From Bacteroidota bacterium (GTDB lineage Bacteria > Bacteroidota > Bacteroidia > Chitinophagales > Chitinophagaceae), in contig JAPLEO010000009.1 of NCBI GenBank assembly GCA_026391125.1, forward strand, positions 1 through 64,000: DNA of 64,000 nucleotides, in the 5' to 3' direction. The position numbers and the translations under genes are program-made. Shown piece after piece: positions 36,605 through 45,701 of this stretch; within the stretch, counting starts at the first letter, position 1, and every line of letters begins with the position of its first letter. The notes under the pieces are model-generated. The model saw only the letters and a list, made by a program, of their open reading frames with translations, made no database searches and was not told where the DNA came from.

Positions 36605-37357
36605 TTAGTTCAATTTTTTTTGCTTCATATAAATGGCTAACTCCTGCTTTCGTTCGCGAGATATATTAATAACTGCATCATTGATCATCGTAGCTTCTGA
36701 GCCATCGCTACTGATTTGTTTGATATAATCGGTATTCACTAGAAAACTTCTGTGCGTTCTAAAGAAGCCTTCTTCCATGGTTAACTGATCTTCATAATCC
36801 TTCAAATTCTTACTCACAATTACTTTGTTCCCGTCTTTAAAAAGGATATTGGCATAACTTCCTTCTGCCTTTAAGTAAAGAATGTCTTTTAGTTCCACAA
36901 ACAAACTTCCTTCACTAAGTGGAATCACAATTTTTTTGATCTTATATTCTTCTAAATTTTTTTCGAGTGTAGCTAACCGTTCTTTAATGAGAGAATGACC
37001 ATGCATTTTCTCAAGCTTCTGAACTGCTTGTGTAAGCTGATCGATCTGGATCGGTTTTAATAAATAATCTATCGCACTAACCTGAAAAGCCCTCAATGCA
37101 AATTCACTATAGGCTGTTGTGAAAATGATTTCAAAATCTATCGTATCAAAAAATTCTAATAATTGAAACCCATTATAACCTGGCATTTCAATATCTAAAA
37201 AAACAACATCTGGATTTGTTTTTTGTATTGCTTTTACTGCCTGTGGAACGTCTTCGGCCATTGCCACAATTTCTATTTGTGGACAATACTCCACGATAAA
37301 GCGCTCAAGAATTCTTCTTGCTTTTCCTTCATCATCAACAATGATCGCTTTTAACAT
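36605..37357 (-). CDS. LytTR-family response regulator
   Basis: The 250-residue regulator has an N-terminal receiver domain (about 1-120; phospho-acceptor in PDVVFLDIEMPGYNG, switch TTAYSEFALRAFQVSAIDYLLKPI). A C-terminal LytTR DNA-binding domain (about 145-245) carries IVIPLSEGSLFVELKDILYLKAEGSYANI and FFRTHRSFLVNTDYIKQI. It is almost certainly the partner of the upstream LytS-type sensor on the same strand. A terminator-like hairpin lies between the two, so the regulator may also be expressed on its own. Target genes are not evident. Confidence 0.93.
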   Translation of the reverse strand: MLKAIIVDDEGKARRILERFIVEYCPQIEIVAMAEDVPQAVKAIQKTNPDVVFLDIEMPGYNGFQLLEFFDTIDFEIIFTTAYSEFALRAFQVSAIDYLLKPIQIDQLTQAVQKLEKMHGHSLIKERLATLEKNLEEYKIKKIVIPLSEGSLFVELKDILYLKAEGSYANILFKDGNKVIVSKNLKDYEDQLTMEEGFFRTHRSFLVNTDYIKQISSDGSEATMINDAVINISRERKQELAIYMKQKKLN

Positions 37358-37442
37358 GGCATTAAAAGTACCTAATTATTAAATTATTTAAAAAAGCTTG
37401 TTTGTGAATCGTGGAGACTAGTTTGTGAGGGGTTTAAAAAAT

Positions 37443-37466
37443 AAAGCCTCGCAATTGCAAGGCTTT
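37443..37466 (-). terminator. Hairpin between sensor kinase and response regulator genes
   Basis: AAAGCCTCGCAATTGCAAGGCTTT is a 24-nt near-palindrome with one mismatched pair, followed on the minus strand by ATTTTTT. It lies downstream of the sensor stop and 86 bp before the regulator start. It looks like a terminator or attenuator uncoupling the pair. Confidence 0.65.
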
Positions 37467-37576
37467 AGGATTTCAATTCCCCCCCGGTTATTGAAACTAT
37501 GGTAAAACTATAGAGAATGTTTGTAGAAAAACTAATCACTTTGTGAACAGGGCTTATTATTTTGTGAAAAGCTTGT

Positions 37577-40500
37577 TTAACTTATTAAAGGGATATAAAG
37601 TAAAACTTTTGTGCCACAATCTTTACCAAGTTCGTCAACCTGGTCTACAAAGCTTACAGTAATAGTTTGTTCCCTTCCTTGATTCAATAATTCCAATCTA
37701 CGCTGTGTTGCACCAGTAGCAAAGCTTGTATGCTTTTTTTCTCGCATACGATTCAATTCAGAAGACCTTCGTCTACCAATACCATTATCATCTATAATAC
37801 ATAATAGAGTATGATCATTAAATAGCGAAAAAGATAATGTTAGTTTTTTCTCACCTTGCAAATGCATTAATCCATGTTTAATGGCATTTTCAACATATGG
37901 TTGAATGAGCATGGCTGGAATCAGTATATTATAAGTATATAACATATCAGCTACTTTAATGTCATATGTAAAATTTTCTTCAAATCGGAGTGCTTCTAAT
38001 TCGAGGTATAATGTCAACGAACGTATTTCATCGTCTAACGAGATGGCAATTTTACTACTTTGATCAAGTGTTAAGCGCATTAGATCAGCAAATTTCCCTA
38101 GATAACTATTCGCTTGTCGTTTATCATTTACCAAAATAATTTCCTGGATCGAATTCAACACATTAAAAATAAAGTGCGGATTCATTTGTGCTTTTAAGGC
38201 GCTTAATTGTGAGTTTCTAATTTCTTCTCTAGTCCGAACCTGTTCAATTTCCGCTAAGTTTTTCTTTTTAAAATAATTGATCCTATTTATAAAATAATAA
38301 TACACAGCACTCGATATAACCAATGAAGCAATGAGCAATACCCACCATTGTTCTTCAATTGTAAAATTGATTCTTGCAGTATTTTTACTGATATAACCAT
38401 CCTCATTGAGCGCTCTTGCTTCAAAAGTATATTTGCCGGATGGTAACGATACATATCGAACAATATTTTGAGAAGCACTAGCAGTGACCCAATTGGTATC
38501 TGAACCCAACAAACGGTATTGGTAAGTTAAAGCTCCTGAACTTTTAACCGAGATCCCTTGTAAACTAATTGAAATGGTATTCACTGAATGGGCAAGCAAA
38601 TGAGCTATATCAGTTTGATATTTTTTGCCATCTACATTAAATGAATTGATTAAAATATTCGGCGCCTCAGTATTAATTGTTGCAATTGTTTCGGGAAAAA
38701 ACTGTATCCCTTTTGAGGTTGCTATGTAGACAGTGTCTCGCAAAATAGCCACATCATACAACTCTTCTTTAGCTGTATTATTTGCGATCACCAACTTTGT
38801 AAATTTCTGAGTTGAAAGGCGATAGCCTTGAACTGCTCCAGGCATCACCATCCATACTGCATCTTCATCGGTACTTACTCTTTTAATCCTATTACTTAAC
38901 AAACCATTTTGCGTTGTAAAATGCTTTAAAATCTTTTTCCCTTTCACCAAATACAAACCTTGGTTGATTGTTGCAATACACAAAGTTCCATCTAAGAATT
39001 CCGCGAAATGGAATGCAATAATTGGTTGATCAGTGATCGGGTCATTCATTTTTTTCCACTCATGATTTTCAAAATATCTTAACCCATCTACAAATCCCAC
39101 CCATAAAATTTTCTCATTTTCTTGGTACCATATACCCTTATTCCTTTGTTTTACGATCAATGCATTTTGGTATGGACTTTGTGGAATATTTAAGATCGAA
39201 TCCTTCTTCACATGAAATTCTTCTGTTATTACTTTTTCAAAAAGTTTCGGATTGTTTTTAACAGATGCAACAAGCGCATTACCAGAACTAAAAATGACAC
39301 CGTCTTTTCTAAAAAAATAATCCTTTGCTGATGAACCAAAGTTTTGTTCTGTATACTTTTTAGTATCAACGTTATAGACGTCGGTCAGTAGTTTAGATAG
39401 GAAGATATTATTTCCCACAGAATCAAATTCCATGGCCTGTATATCTCGCTGATAGCTTTGCTTAAATTGTAATGCTTGGGTTGTATTGAATTTTTGATAA
39501 CTAAATATTTCCCCGGCTATTGATGCTGCATAAAGGGCTCCATTTTTACCAATCACTAAGTGACTTACCCCTTCAGTCTTAAGTCCCATTTCAATGCCAC
39601 CCGACATCCAAATATTGAGATTAGGAATCTGATAAATGCCATTTTTTAAAGTACTTACCCAGATACTCCCCCCTCTATCTCTCATGATACTTGAAACTGC
39701 TTCATTTTTTAAAAAATATTTCTGTAGATAGTATCCCTCATTATTTTTCTTTATCCATAAAAGCCCCTGCTCTGTACCCACAAAAATGTTTCCGTTATCG
39801 TCGTCATAGGCCGACAGCGGATACATTTGTAGTTTTTTTAGAATAACAGTTGCTGGATGAACATAAATCGCTGCGTCTTTATAATAATACAAATACGGTT
39901 GTTTATCGTTGGGGTTTCTTCTTTGCAAACCCAAGGTCTGTTTATTTAAATAAGAATGATAAAACTGAAATTGGTTGACCAATTTAGATCTGTTATTCTG
40001 CGTTCCATCCAAATCATAAATGGGTAATAGTTTGATGGAATTGTTTGGCTCAATAGAATAGAGTTGTGCTTTATTCAAAAAGGTAACAACTATTTTTCCA
40101 TCATTCATTTTAGTTATAGCCTGTTTAGTATTGATAGAGTCTACCAATTTTTCTACCCGATCTTGTTGGTTCTTAAATTTGTAAACGAAGTTTTCGTTGT
40201 TATTAATCAGAATATCATTATTATCATCGATAGTAAAGTCTGCTAACTGATTCTTATAATATTTTTCCCATGGTTGAAACTTATAAATGGAATCTCCTTT
40301 TACATAAAAAATTTGACCGCTAAAATTATTGAACCACATTTTCCCTTCTCTATCTTCAATCAAACCACTAACAGAAACGCCTCTTGAATAAGGGTTATTT
40401 AGTAAAAAAAAACTATTCCCATCATACCTTACCAAACCAGCATCAGTTCCAATCCACAAAAATCCATTCACATCTTGTTTGATACTATATATTTCATTGG

Positions 40501-40615
40501 AAGGCAGTCCACTTGACACATCAAAATGTATATAAGACGGTACCTGGGCAAACAGATTGCCGACAGATAAAAGAAGAAATAAGAATAAAGAAAGGATTGA
40601 GCTGCGAAAAAGCAT
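37577..40615 (-). CDS. Ligand-sensing histidine kinase with reg_prop beta-propeller and LytS-type kinase domain
   Basis: The 1012-residue sensor has signal peptide MLFRSSILSLFLFLLLSVGNLFAQ. A periplasmic two-component regulator propeller of about 14 strands follows (first repeats NEIYSIKQDVNGFLWIGTDAGLVRYDG), then a Y_Y_Y domain (about 670-745, YQYRLLGSDTNWVTAS, PSGKYTFEARALNEDGY) and a membrane span WWVLLIASLVISSAVYYYFI. The kinase region has PHFIFNVLNSIQEIIL with the phosphorylated histidine and the ATPase block CIIDDNGIGRRRSSELN. The propeller top resembles hybrid glycan sensors of Bacteroidota, but here there is no fused receiver or AraC domain; output goes to the separate LytTR regulator. 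The ligand is unknown. Confidence 0.92.
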   Translation of the reverse strand: MLFRSSILSLFLFLLLSVGNLFAQVPSYIHFDVSSGLPSNEIYSIKQDVNGFLWIGTDAGLVRYDGNSFFLLNNPYSRGVSVSGLIEDREGKMWFNNFSGQIFYVKGDSIYKFQPWEKYYKNQLADFTIDDNNDILINNNENFVYKFKNQQDRVEKLVDSINTKQAITKMNDGKIVVTFLNKAQLYSIEPNNSIKLLPIYDLDGTQNNRSKLVNQFQFYHSYLNKQTLGLQRRNPNDKQPYLYYYKDAAIYVHPATVILKKLQMYPLSAYDDDNGNIFVGTEQGLLWIKKNNEGYYLQKYFLKNEAVSSIMRDRGGSIWVSTLKNGIYQIPNLNIWMSGGIEMGLKTEGVSHLVIGKNGALYAASIAGEIFSYQKFNTTQALQFKQSYQRDIQAMEFDSVGNNIFLSKLLTDVYNVDTKKYTEQNFGSSAKDYFFRKDGVIFSSGNALVASVKNNPKLFEKVITEEFHVKKDSILNIPQSPYQNALIVKQRNKGIWYQENEKILWVGFVDGLRYFENHEWKKMNDPITDQPIIAFHFAEFLDGTLCIATINQGLYLVKGKKILKHFTTQNGLLSNRIKRVSTDEDAVWMVMPGAVQGYRLSTQKFTKLVIANNTAKEELYDVAILRDTVYIATSKGIQFFPETIATINTEAPNILINSFNVDGKKYQTDIAHLLAHSVNTISISLQGISVKSSGALTYQYRLLGSDTNWVTASASQNIVRYVSLPSGKYTFEARALNEDGYISKNTARINFTIEEQWWVLLIASLVISSAVYYYFINRINYFKKKNLAEIEQVRTREEIRNSQLSALKAQMNPHFIFNVLNSIQEIILVNDKRQANSYLGKFADLMRLTLDQSSKIAISLDDEIRSLTLYLELEALRFEENFTYDIKVADMLYTYNILIPAMLIQPYVENAIKHGLMHLQGEKKLTLSFSLFNDHTLLCIIDDNGIGRRRSSELNRMREKKHTSFATGATQRRLELLNQGREQTITVSFVDQVDELGKDCGTKVLLYIPLIS

Positions 40616-40669
40616 GAATAAATCTAAGGATTAAGGGCGGATGAAGTATTAATTCGATTGAATAATTTA

Positions 40670-41278
40670 CTATTCTTCCCAAGCCCCAGCACCTTCCCGC
40701 ACCAATTCATAAGAATCTTTTGTGCAATCGATAATGGTAGATGGAACCATTCCTCCAATACCACCATCCACAACGATATCAACGAGGTTCTTGAAATTTT
40801 CATAGATCAATTCTGGATCGGTATATTCTTCTACCATGTCACCAGGTAAAGAAGCCGACAAAATGGGATGTCCCAATTCTTCCACAATAGTTCTTGCAAT
40901 AGTATTATCAGGAATACGTAGCCCAATGGTGCTTTTTTTGCTTTGCAAGATCCTAGGAACTTCTTTGCTCGCGGGCAGAATAAAAGTATACGGACCTGGC
41001 AGATAATTCTTTAATAGCCTGTATAATGGGGTATCAATGCTCTTTGTGTATTTGCTCAGATCGCTCAGATCATGACAAACAAAGCTTAATTGGGCTTTTG
41101 AAGGTTCTACATGTTTGATTAAGGCGATTCTTGCAATTGCTTTTTGCTGAAAAATATCGCATCCCAAACCATAGATTGTATCTGTTGGATAGATGATCAC
41201 ACCCCCAGACATTAAACAATCAACGATCATCTTCAGGTATCTGGGATTGGGGTTAATAGGGTGAACTTGCAATAACAT
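40670..41278 (-). CDS. Sua5/YciO/YrdC-family protein
   Basis: The 202-residue protein carries the YrdC nucleotide-binding core: DCLMSGGVIIYPTDTIYGLGCDIFQQKAIARI, the LSFVCHDLSDLSKYT block, the GPYTFILPASKEVP segment and KSTIGLRIPDNTIARTIVEELGHPILSASLP. Family members make threonylcarbamoyl-adenylate for tRNA t6A modification. The SxTxGxR loop is present. Bacteria often carry two paralogues (TsaC/Sua5 and YciO), and the sequence of this single-domain form leans to YciO, so I give no symbol. It stands between two signalling genes with no clear operon partner. Confidence 0.85.
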   Translation of the reverse strand: MLLQVHPINPNPRYLKMIVDCLMSGGVIIYPTDTIYGLGCDIFQQKAIARIALIKHVEPSKAQLSFVCHDLSDLSKYTKSIDTPLYRLLKNYLPGPYTFILPASKEVPRILQSKKSTIGLRIPDNTIARTIVEELGHPILSASLPGDMVEEYTDPELIYENFKNLVDIVVDGGIGGMVPSTIIDCTKDSYELVREGAGAWEE

Positions 41279-41358
41279 ACGTGTATAAAATGGGCTCCAA
41301 CAAAGTTAATCTTTATCCAAGCTCAATTTCACATTTGAGATACACAATCTTCTGATAC

Positions 41359-43269
41359 TTATTTTTTTATCGTGAAATAAAAAGTACTTCCCTTCCCGAA
41401 ATCAGATTCTACCCAAATTTTACCATCATGAGCTTCGATAATTCTTTTACAAAGTGCTAATCCAATACCTGTACCTTGAAATTCAGTTTGAGTATGTAAT
41501 CGTCTAAACATAACAAATACTTTGTCAAAGTTCTCAGTTGCTATTCCAATACCATTATCCTTCACAAAGAATTGATGAGATTCTGTAGTTTCCTGATAAC
41601 CCACTTCAATTGAAATTTCTTGATCTGATTTGTGGTACTTCAATGCATTGCCTATCAAATTCATAAACAATTCATTTAACAATGTTTTGTTGGCAGAAAT
41701 AATTGGTAACGCCTGAATAGTAATGGTTGCTTTGTTTTGTTGAATGGTCTCAGATAATACATCTTGAATGTTTAACAGCAAAAGATTTACATCCACCATT
41801 ACAAATGAATCTTTATTACCTCCAATTCTTGAAAATTGCAAAAGATCGTTGATCAATGATTTCATTTGATTTACGGCACCCTGAATATATCTTAAATATT
41901 CATCCCGAGTTTCGTTCGACAAAGATTCCTTCTTATTATTAATCAATCCTAAGAAACCATTCACCACATTCAATGGGGCTTTTAGATCATGACTAGCCAC
42001 ATAGGCAAAGCTGTCTAAATCTCCGTTCACTCGTTGAAGCTTTTCAGTATACACTTTAACCAGTTTTTCATTTTTCACCCGATCTGATATGTCATGAATT
42101 ACTGAAAACAGCATTCTTATTCCGTTAAACATGATAGGAGTTGAATGTACTTCTACATCCTTTATTTCTCCATTAGCAATTTTATGTTTAAACATAAAAA
42201 AGTTCCTTTTTTCAGAAACAGCTAAATCCATTTCATGTTGTATTGCTTCTTTATTTAAGCAGTTAATATCTGCAATATTCAAATTCTTTAACTGCTCTTT
42301 ACTATACCCATAAAAATGAACTGCCGAGATATTTACATCTAAAATATTTCCAGATTCGGCATCAATCAACAACATCACTGAGCTATGTGAATCGAACAGC
42401 TTCCTATACCTATTCGACAATTCTGATAATTGGCTTTCTGCTTTTTTGGTCATGGTAATATCAGTAATAAATCCATGCCAAAGAATACTTCCATCTGGTT
42501 CTTTTTGAGGAATAGAATTACCGTAAAGCAAACGAATGGTTCCATCTTCATCTTCCACACGATACTCATACTGCCATGGAGATAAATTTTTAGCAGACGC
42601 ATTGATAGATTGAATTACTCCTTCAAGGTCATCCTTATAAATTTTATTAAATACAACTGACGCATCATTAATAATATCTTCAGGGCTAACATGATAAATT
42701 TCTCTAACCCCTTCACTAGCATAAGGAAAAAAAGAACTGCCATCTGGTCTTAAAGCATATTGAAATACAACACCTGGGATACGAGATGCTATTTTATTCA
42801 AGTGATCCAAAGCTTCAGCTTGTATTTTATTAACTTTTATTCGAGATGTAATATCTCTTGAAGATGCATATATATAATTGACCCCATCAAACCTTACACA
42901 AGAAGCATTTATTTCTACATCAATTAATGAACCATCTTTTCTCCGATGTTTTGTTTGAAAAATTTCACTTTTGTCAACCAAATTTACAATTATCTTAGGC
43001 AATTTCTCCTTGGCGAAATAGGCATCAATATCAAAAAGACTCAGTTTCAAAATCTCGTTCTCAGTATAACCCAACATTTTACAGAAAGCATTATTCACCT
43101 CTATGATATTTCCCTCTTTATCAATTACATGAATTCCATCATTTGAAATCTGTAAAAGCGTTTGGTATCTTTTTAACAGTAATTCTTCTTCCTTTGAAAA
43201 CTTCTTTGACGCATCAAAAATATCTGGACTTGCATCTAAGTAATTATCATCGCGTTTCATACTTGACAC
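41359..43269 (-). CDS. Sensor histidine kinase with three PAS domains
   Basis: The 636-residue cytosolic kinase has three PAS/PAC units. The first is at about 32-150 (LQISNDGIHVIDKEGNIIEVNNAFCKMLGYTENEIL), the second at about 165-280, and the third at about 285-400 (VMLLIDAESGNILDVNISAVHFYGYSKEQL). A HisKA domain (YVASHDLKAPLNVVNGFLGLINN) and HATPase_c (LFMNLIGNALKYHK, KDNGIGIATENFDKVF, GTGIGLALCKRIIEAHDGKI) follow. No membrane span is seen, so it probably senses an internal signal. It is divergent from the NarL-type regulator gene 560 bp away. HisKA kinases usually partner OmpR-type rather than NarL-type regulators, so that pairing is uncertain. Confidence 0.92.
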   Translation of the reverse strand: MSSMKRDDNYLDASPDIFDASKKFSKEEELLLKRYQTLLQISNDGIHVIDKEGNIIEVNNAFCKMLGYTENEILKLSLFDIDAYFAKEKLPKIIVNLVDKSEIFQTKHRRKDGSLIDVEINASCVRFDGVNYIYASSRDITSRIKVNKIQAEALDHLNKIASRIPGVVFQYALRPDGSSFFPYASEGVREIYHVSPEDIINDASVVFNKIYKDDLEGVIQSINASAKNLSPWQYEYRVEDEDGTIRLLYGNSIPQKEPDGSILWHGFITDITMTKKAESQLSELSNRYRKLFDSHSSVMLLIDAESGNILDVNISAVHFYGYSKEQLKNLNIADINCLNKEAIQHEMDLAVSEKRNFFMFKHKIANGEIKDVEVHSTPIMFNGIRMLFSVIHDISDRVKNEKLVKVYTEKLQRVNGDLDSFAYVASHDLKAPLNVVNGFLGLINNKKESLSNETRDEYLRYIQGAVNQMKSLINDLLQFSRIGGNKDSFVMVDVNLLLLNIQDVLSETIQQNKATITIQALPIISANKTLLNELFMNLIGNALKYHKSDQEISIEVGYQETTESHQFFVKDNGIGIATENFDKVFVMFRRLHTQTEFQGTGIGLALCKRIIEAHDGKIWVESDFGKGSTFYFTIKK

Positions 43270-43526
43270 TTAATAGGGGTTACCCTAAAGTTACTTTATA
43301 ATAAATGATTTTTTTAAGGAAATTTTAATGTGCCATTTGCATGTATAAACAGATAAAATATATTGCAATGTGTTGTTATTCAACATGTTTATTCATTAGA
43401 AGGATAAAAGTATTTTTCAAACATTGCTTTCTTTAACGCATTTTCTTTCTTAAAGAGACAATTAATGGTATGCATCAACTTTCATGAGACATGAATCATC
43501 GGATTGTGATAGGATACCAGTAAAAT

Positions 43527-43556
43527 AAAAAGAGGTAGCACGAGCCACCTCTTTTT
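43527..43556. terminator. Strong hairpin in the 43.5-kb intergenic region
   Basis: AAAAAGAGGT-agcacgagcc-ACCTCTTTTT has perfect 10-bp arms with A- and T-tracts on both sides, so it can terminate in both directions. No annotated gene ends next to it on the plus strand, which suggests an unseen short transcript. Confidence 0.7.
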
Positions 43557-43664
43557 GGTTTGTAACCCCCAATGAAACTGTTTACCTAGAAAGGTGTATT
43601 GGTAATAGCCAACTGCAGTTTATCCGGTGTAAAAGTAATTGGGCCATGCATACAAAACAAAGTA

Positions 43665-43692
43665 GAAAACACCGAATTTTTACGGTGTTTTC
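43665..43692. terminator. Second hairpin in the 43.6-kb intergenic region
   Basis: GAAAACACCG-AATTTTTA-CGGTGTTTTC has perfect 10-bp arms and lies 139 bp before the regulator start. It could end a short plus-strand transcript or act as a leader hairpin. Confidence 0.6.
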
Positions 43693-43830
43693 ACCCTATT
43701 AATTCAGTTAAAAAATCATAGCTAATTTAAATTACTTGTAAGATTTTTGTAATGCGATTTTGGCAGCTCATCTATCAGTTTCCCCTCGACGGGTATTTAT
43801 GTTGCTCCTTATTTTAGAAAAATATTAGCC

Positions 43831-44484
43831 ATGACTAAAATTGCCATTGTTGATGATCATATTCTTTTTAGAAGGGGTGTGTCTATAATCATCAATTCAT
43901 TTTCAGAATACAAAATTATATCAGAAGCTAGTAATGGTAGGGAGTTCATAGACAACATTCAATCAAATAATTTACCAGAAATTGTATTACTCGATATTAC
44001 CATGCCAGAAATGAATGGCTATGAAACCGCTAGATGGATCTATACGCATTACCCCAATATTAAAGTACTTGCATTGAGTATGTTGAATGACGAAAGAGCC
44101 ATTATTAAAATGCTAAAGAATGGCGCAAAAGGTTATATACTCAAGGATAGCGAGCCTCAGGAATTGAAAGCAGCATTGGATAGTCTCGTAACAAAAGGCA
44201 TTTATCTCAACGAACTCATGTGCTCGAATATTATTCACTGTATGAATAATCAGTTCGAAGAGGATCAAGAACTCTTTAAGAAAAAAGCTGAATTAACTGA
44301 AAGAGAAATGGAATTTTTAAAACGCATTTGCAGCGATCTTTCCTATAAACAAATTGCTGATACCATGTTTCTGAGTCCCAGAACAATTGACGGCTACAGA
44401 GATGCCCTTTTTCAAAAACTAAATGTGTCTACGCGTATTGGTTTAGTGCTATACGCTATTAGAAATGATATCGTAAGTATTTGA
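43831..44484 (+). CDS. NarL/FixJ-type response regulator
   Basis: The 217-residue regulator has a receiver domain (about 1-120; KIAIVDDHILFRRGV, phospho-Asp in EIVLLDITMPEMNG, and LKNGAKGYILKDSEPQEL). A LuxR-type HTH (about 145-210) reads LTEREMEFLKRICSDLSYKQIADTMFLSPRTIDGYRDALFQKLNVSTRIGLVLYAI. The partner kinase is not certain; the nearest kinase is the divergent PAS protein. A perfect bidirectional terminator follows at 44502. Confidence 0.93.
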   Translation: MTKIAIVDDHILFRRGVSIIINSFSEYKIISEASNGREFIDNIQSNNLPEIVLLDITMPEMNGYETARWIYTHYPNIKVLALSMLNDERAIIKMLKNGAKGYILKDSEPQELKAALDSLVTKGIYLNELMCSNIIHCMNNQFEEDQELFKKKAELTEREMEFLKRICSDLSYKQIADTMFLSPRTIDGYRDALFQKLNVSTRIGLVLYAIRNDIVSI

Positions 44485-44501
44485 TTATTACAGTTTGCAA
44501 A

Positions 44502-44535
44502 AAAACGCCTCCCCGAGTTCTCGGGGAGGCGTTTT
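44502..44535. terminator. Bidirectional terminator between NarL-type regulator and korB
   Basis: AAAACGCCTCCCCGAG-TT-CTCGGGGAGGCGTTTT has perfect 16-bp arms. It lies between two convergent genes. Its centre CCCGAGTTCTCGGG differs by one base from that of the hairpin at 15373-15400. Confidence 0.92.
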
Positions 44536-44554
44536 AAATTTCTGGTTAAAGCAA

Positions 44555-45592
44555 TTAAGCAATTTCCCAAACTTCTTTTCCGCGAATTAATTTATCTAAA
44601 TCTCCTTTGCCTTTGCTTGCAATGGTTTCATCAATTTGTAATGCCATATCGTCTTCGTAACATGCTCTGTCTGTTTGATAGAACACACCGAATGGACGAG
44701 GGAAATGTTTACCCGATTTATTTGGATCATCGAACATTCTAACTAAAGCTTGTGCTTTATAAAAATCATGTTCATCATGAATCCATAGGTCTTCTAAACT
44801 TACAGTTCCGTCTAAGTCAACCACTACTGGTTTCATTCCTTCGATCTTGATTCCAAATTGACTATTTGAACCAAACACCAATGGTTTGCCATGCTCAAGA
44901 TATAAACCTTGATCAGCTTTGGTAGCTTTCTCTGTATAGATCTCATAGGCACCATCATTAAAGATGTTACAGTTCTGATAGATCTCTAAGAATGAAGTTC
45001 CATTATGAGCAGCTGCTCTATTCAACATATACTGTAAGTGCTTAGGATCACGATCCATACTTCTTCCAATAAAAGTTGCATCTGCACCTAATGCTAATGC
45101 TAGTGGATTAAAAGGATGATCGATGCTTCCAAATGGACTTGACTTAGTAATCTTGTGTTGCTCAGAAGTTGGTGAATACTGTCCCTTGGTTAAACCATAA
45201 ATTTGGTTATTGAAAACAAGCATGTTCACGTTGATATTTCTACGCAGTAAATGGATGGTATGGTTACCACCAATACTCATGCTATCTCCGTCACCAGAAA
45301 CGATCCAAACACTTAATTCAGGGCGACTAGCTTTCAAACCACTCGCAATCGCAGTTGCACGTCCATGTATAGAGTGCATACCGAAAGTGTTCATGTAATA
45401 AGGGAATCGACTGCTACATCCAATACCACTAATAATAGCAATATTTTCTTTTGGAACACCAAGTGTAGGCATTACTTTTTGAACCTGTGCAAGAATGGAA
45501 TAATCACCACATCCAGGGCACCAACGTACTTCCTGGTCAGTTGCAAAATCTTTAGCGGTTAAAATAGGAGCCGCTGTTGCAGTTTCACTCAT
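44555..45592 (-). CDS. korB: 2-oxoacid:ferredoxin oxidoreductase beta subunit
   Basis: I use the ATG at 45592 (MSETATAAPILTAKDF), giving 345 residues. The thiamine-diphosphate-binding beta subunit is clear from WCPGCGDYSIL, GIGCSSRFPYYMNTFGMHSIHGRATAIA, the ThDP motif VSGDGDSMSIGGNHTIHLLRRN and NNQIYGLTKGQYSPTS. The length and the C-terminal extension fit 2-oxoglutarate-type (KorB) enzymes, which feed electrons to ferredoxin and produce succinyl-CoA. The alpha subunit, normally adjacent, is not here: an AhpD-like gene lies upstream and a convergent regulator downstream. Confidence 0.88.
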   Translation of the reverse strand: MSETATAAPILTAKDFATDQEVRWCPGCGDYSILAQVQKVMPTLGVPKENIAIISGIGCSSRFPYYMNTFGMHSIHGRATAIASGLKASRPELSVWIVSGDGDSMSIGGNHTIHLLRRNINVNMLVFNNQIYGLTKGQYSPTSEQHKITKSSPFGSIDHPFNPLALALGADATFIGRSMDRDPKHLQYMLNRAAAHNGTSFLEIYQNCNIFNDGAYEIYTEKATKADQGLYLEHGKPLVFGSNSQFGIKIEGMKPVVVDLDGTVSLEDLWIHDEHDFYKAQALVRMFDDPNKSGKHFPRPFGVFYQTDRACYEDDMALQIDETIASKGKGDLDKLIRGKEVWEIA

Positions 45593-45701
45593 TTGATAAT
45601 TTTTATATAAGGACGAACAATGAATCAAAATATTGCCGCTAAAGTTACGATATAATCAAGTAGCAACCCGCTAAAACTCTATGTAAACTTTAATTTTTAG
45701 C

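Larger units (their letters stand above)
43270..43830. other. 561-bp intergenic region between PAS kinase and NarL-type regulator
   Basis: No convincing ORF is present. It contains two strong hairpins (43527-43556 and 43665-43692) with about 110 bp between them. A ten-codon reading frame (ATG at about 43492, MNHRIVIGYQ) ends just before the first hairpin. A short transcript or small RNA ending at either hairpin is possible; nothing in the bases identifies its class. Confidence 0.5.

Noticed and set aside
43492-43525. Ten-codon frame MNHRIVIGYQ ending just before a terminator hairpin
   Set aside because: Too short to judge and preceded by an in-frame stop; kept only as part of the intergenic description.
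41359-44484. PAS kinase and NarL-type regulator as a cognate pair
   Set aside because: They are divergent and 560 bp apart, and HisKA kinases usually pair with other regulator types; not supported enough to state.
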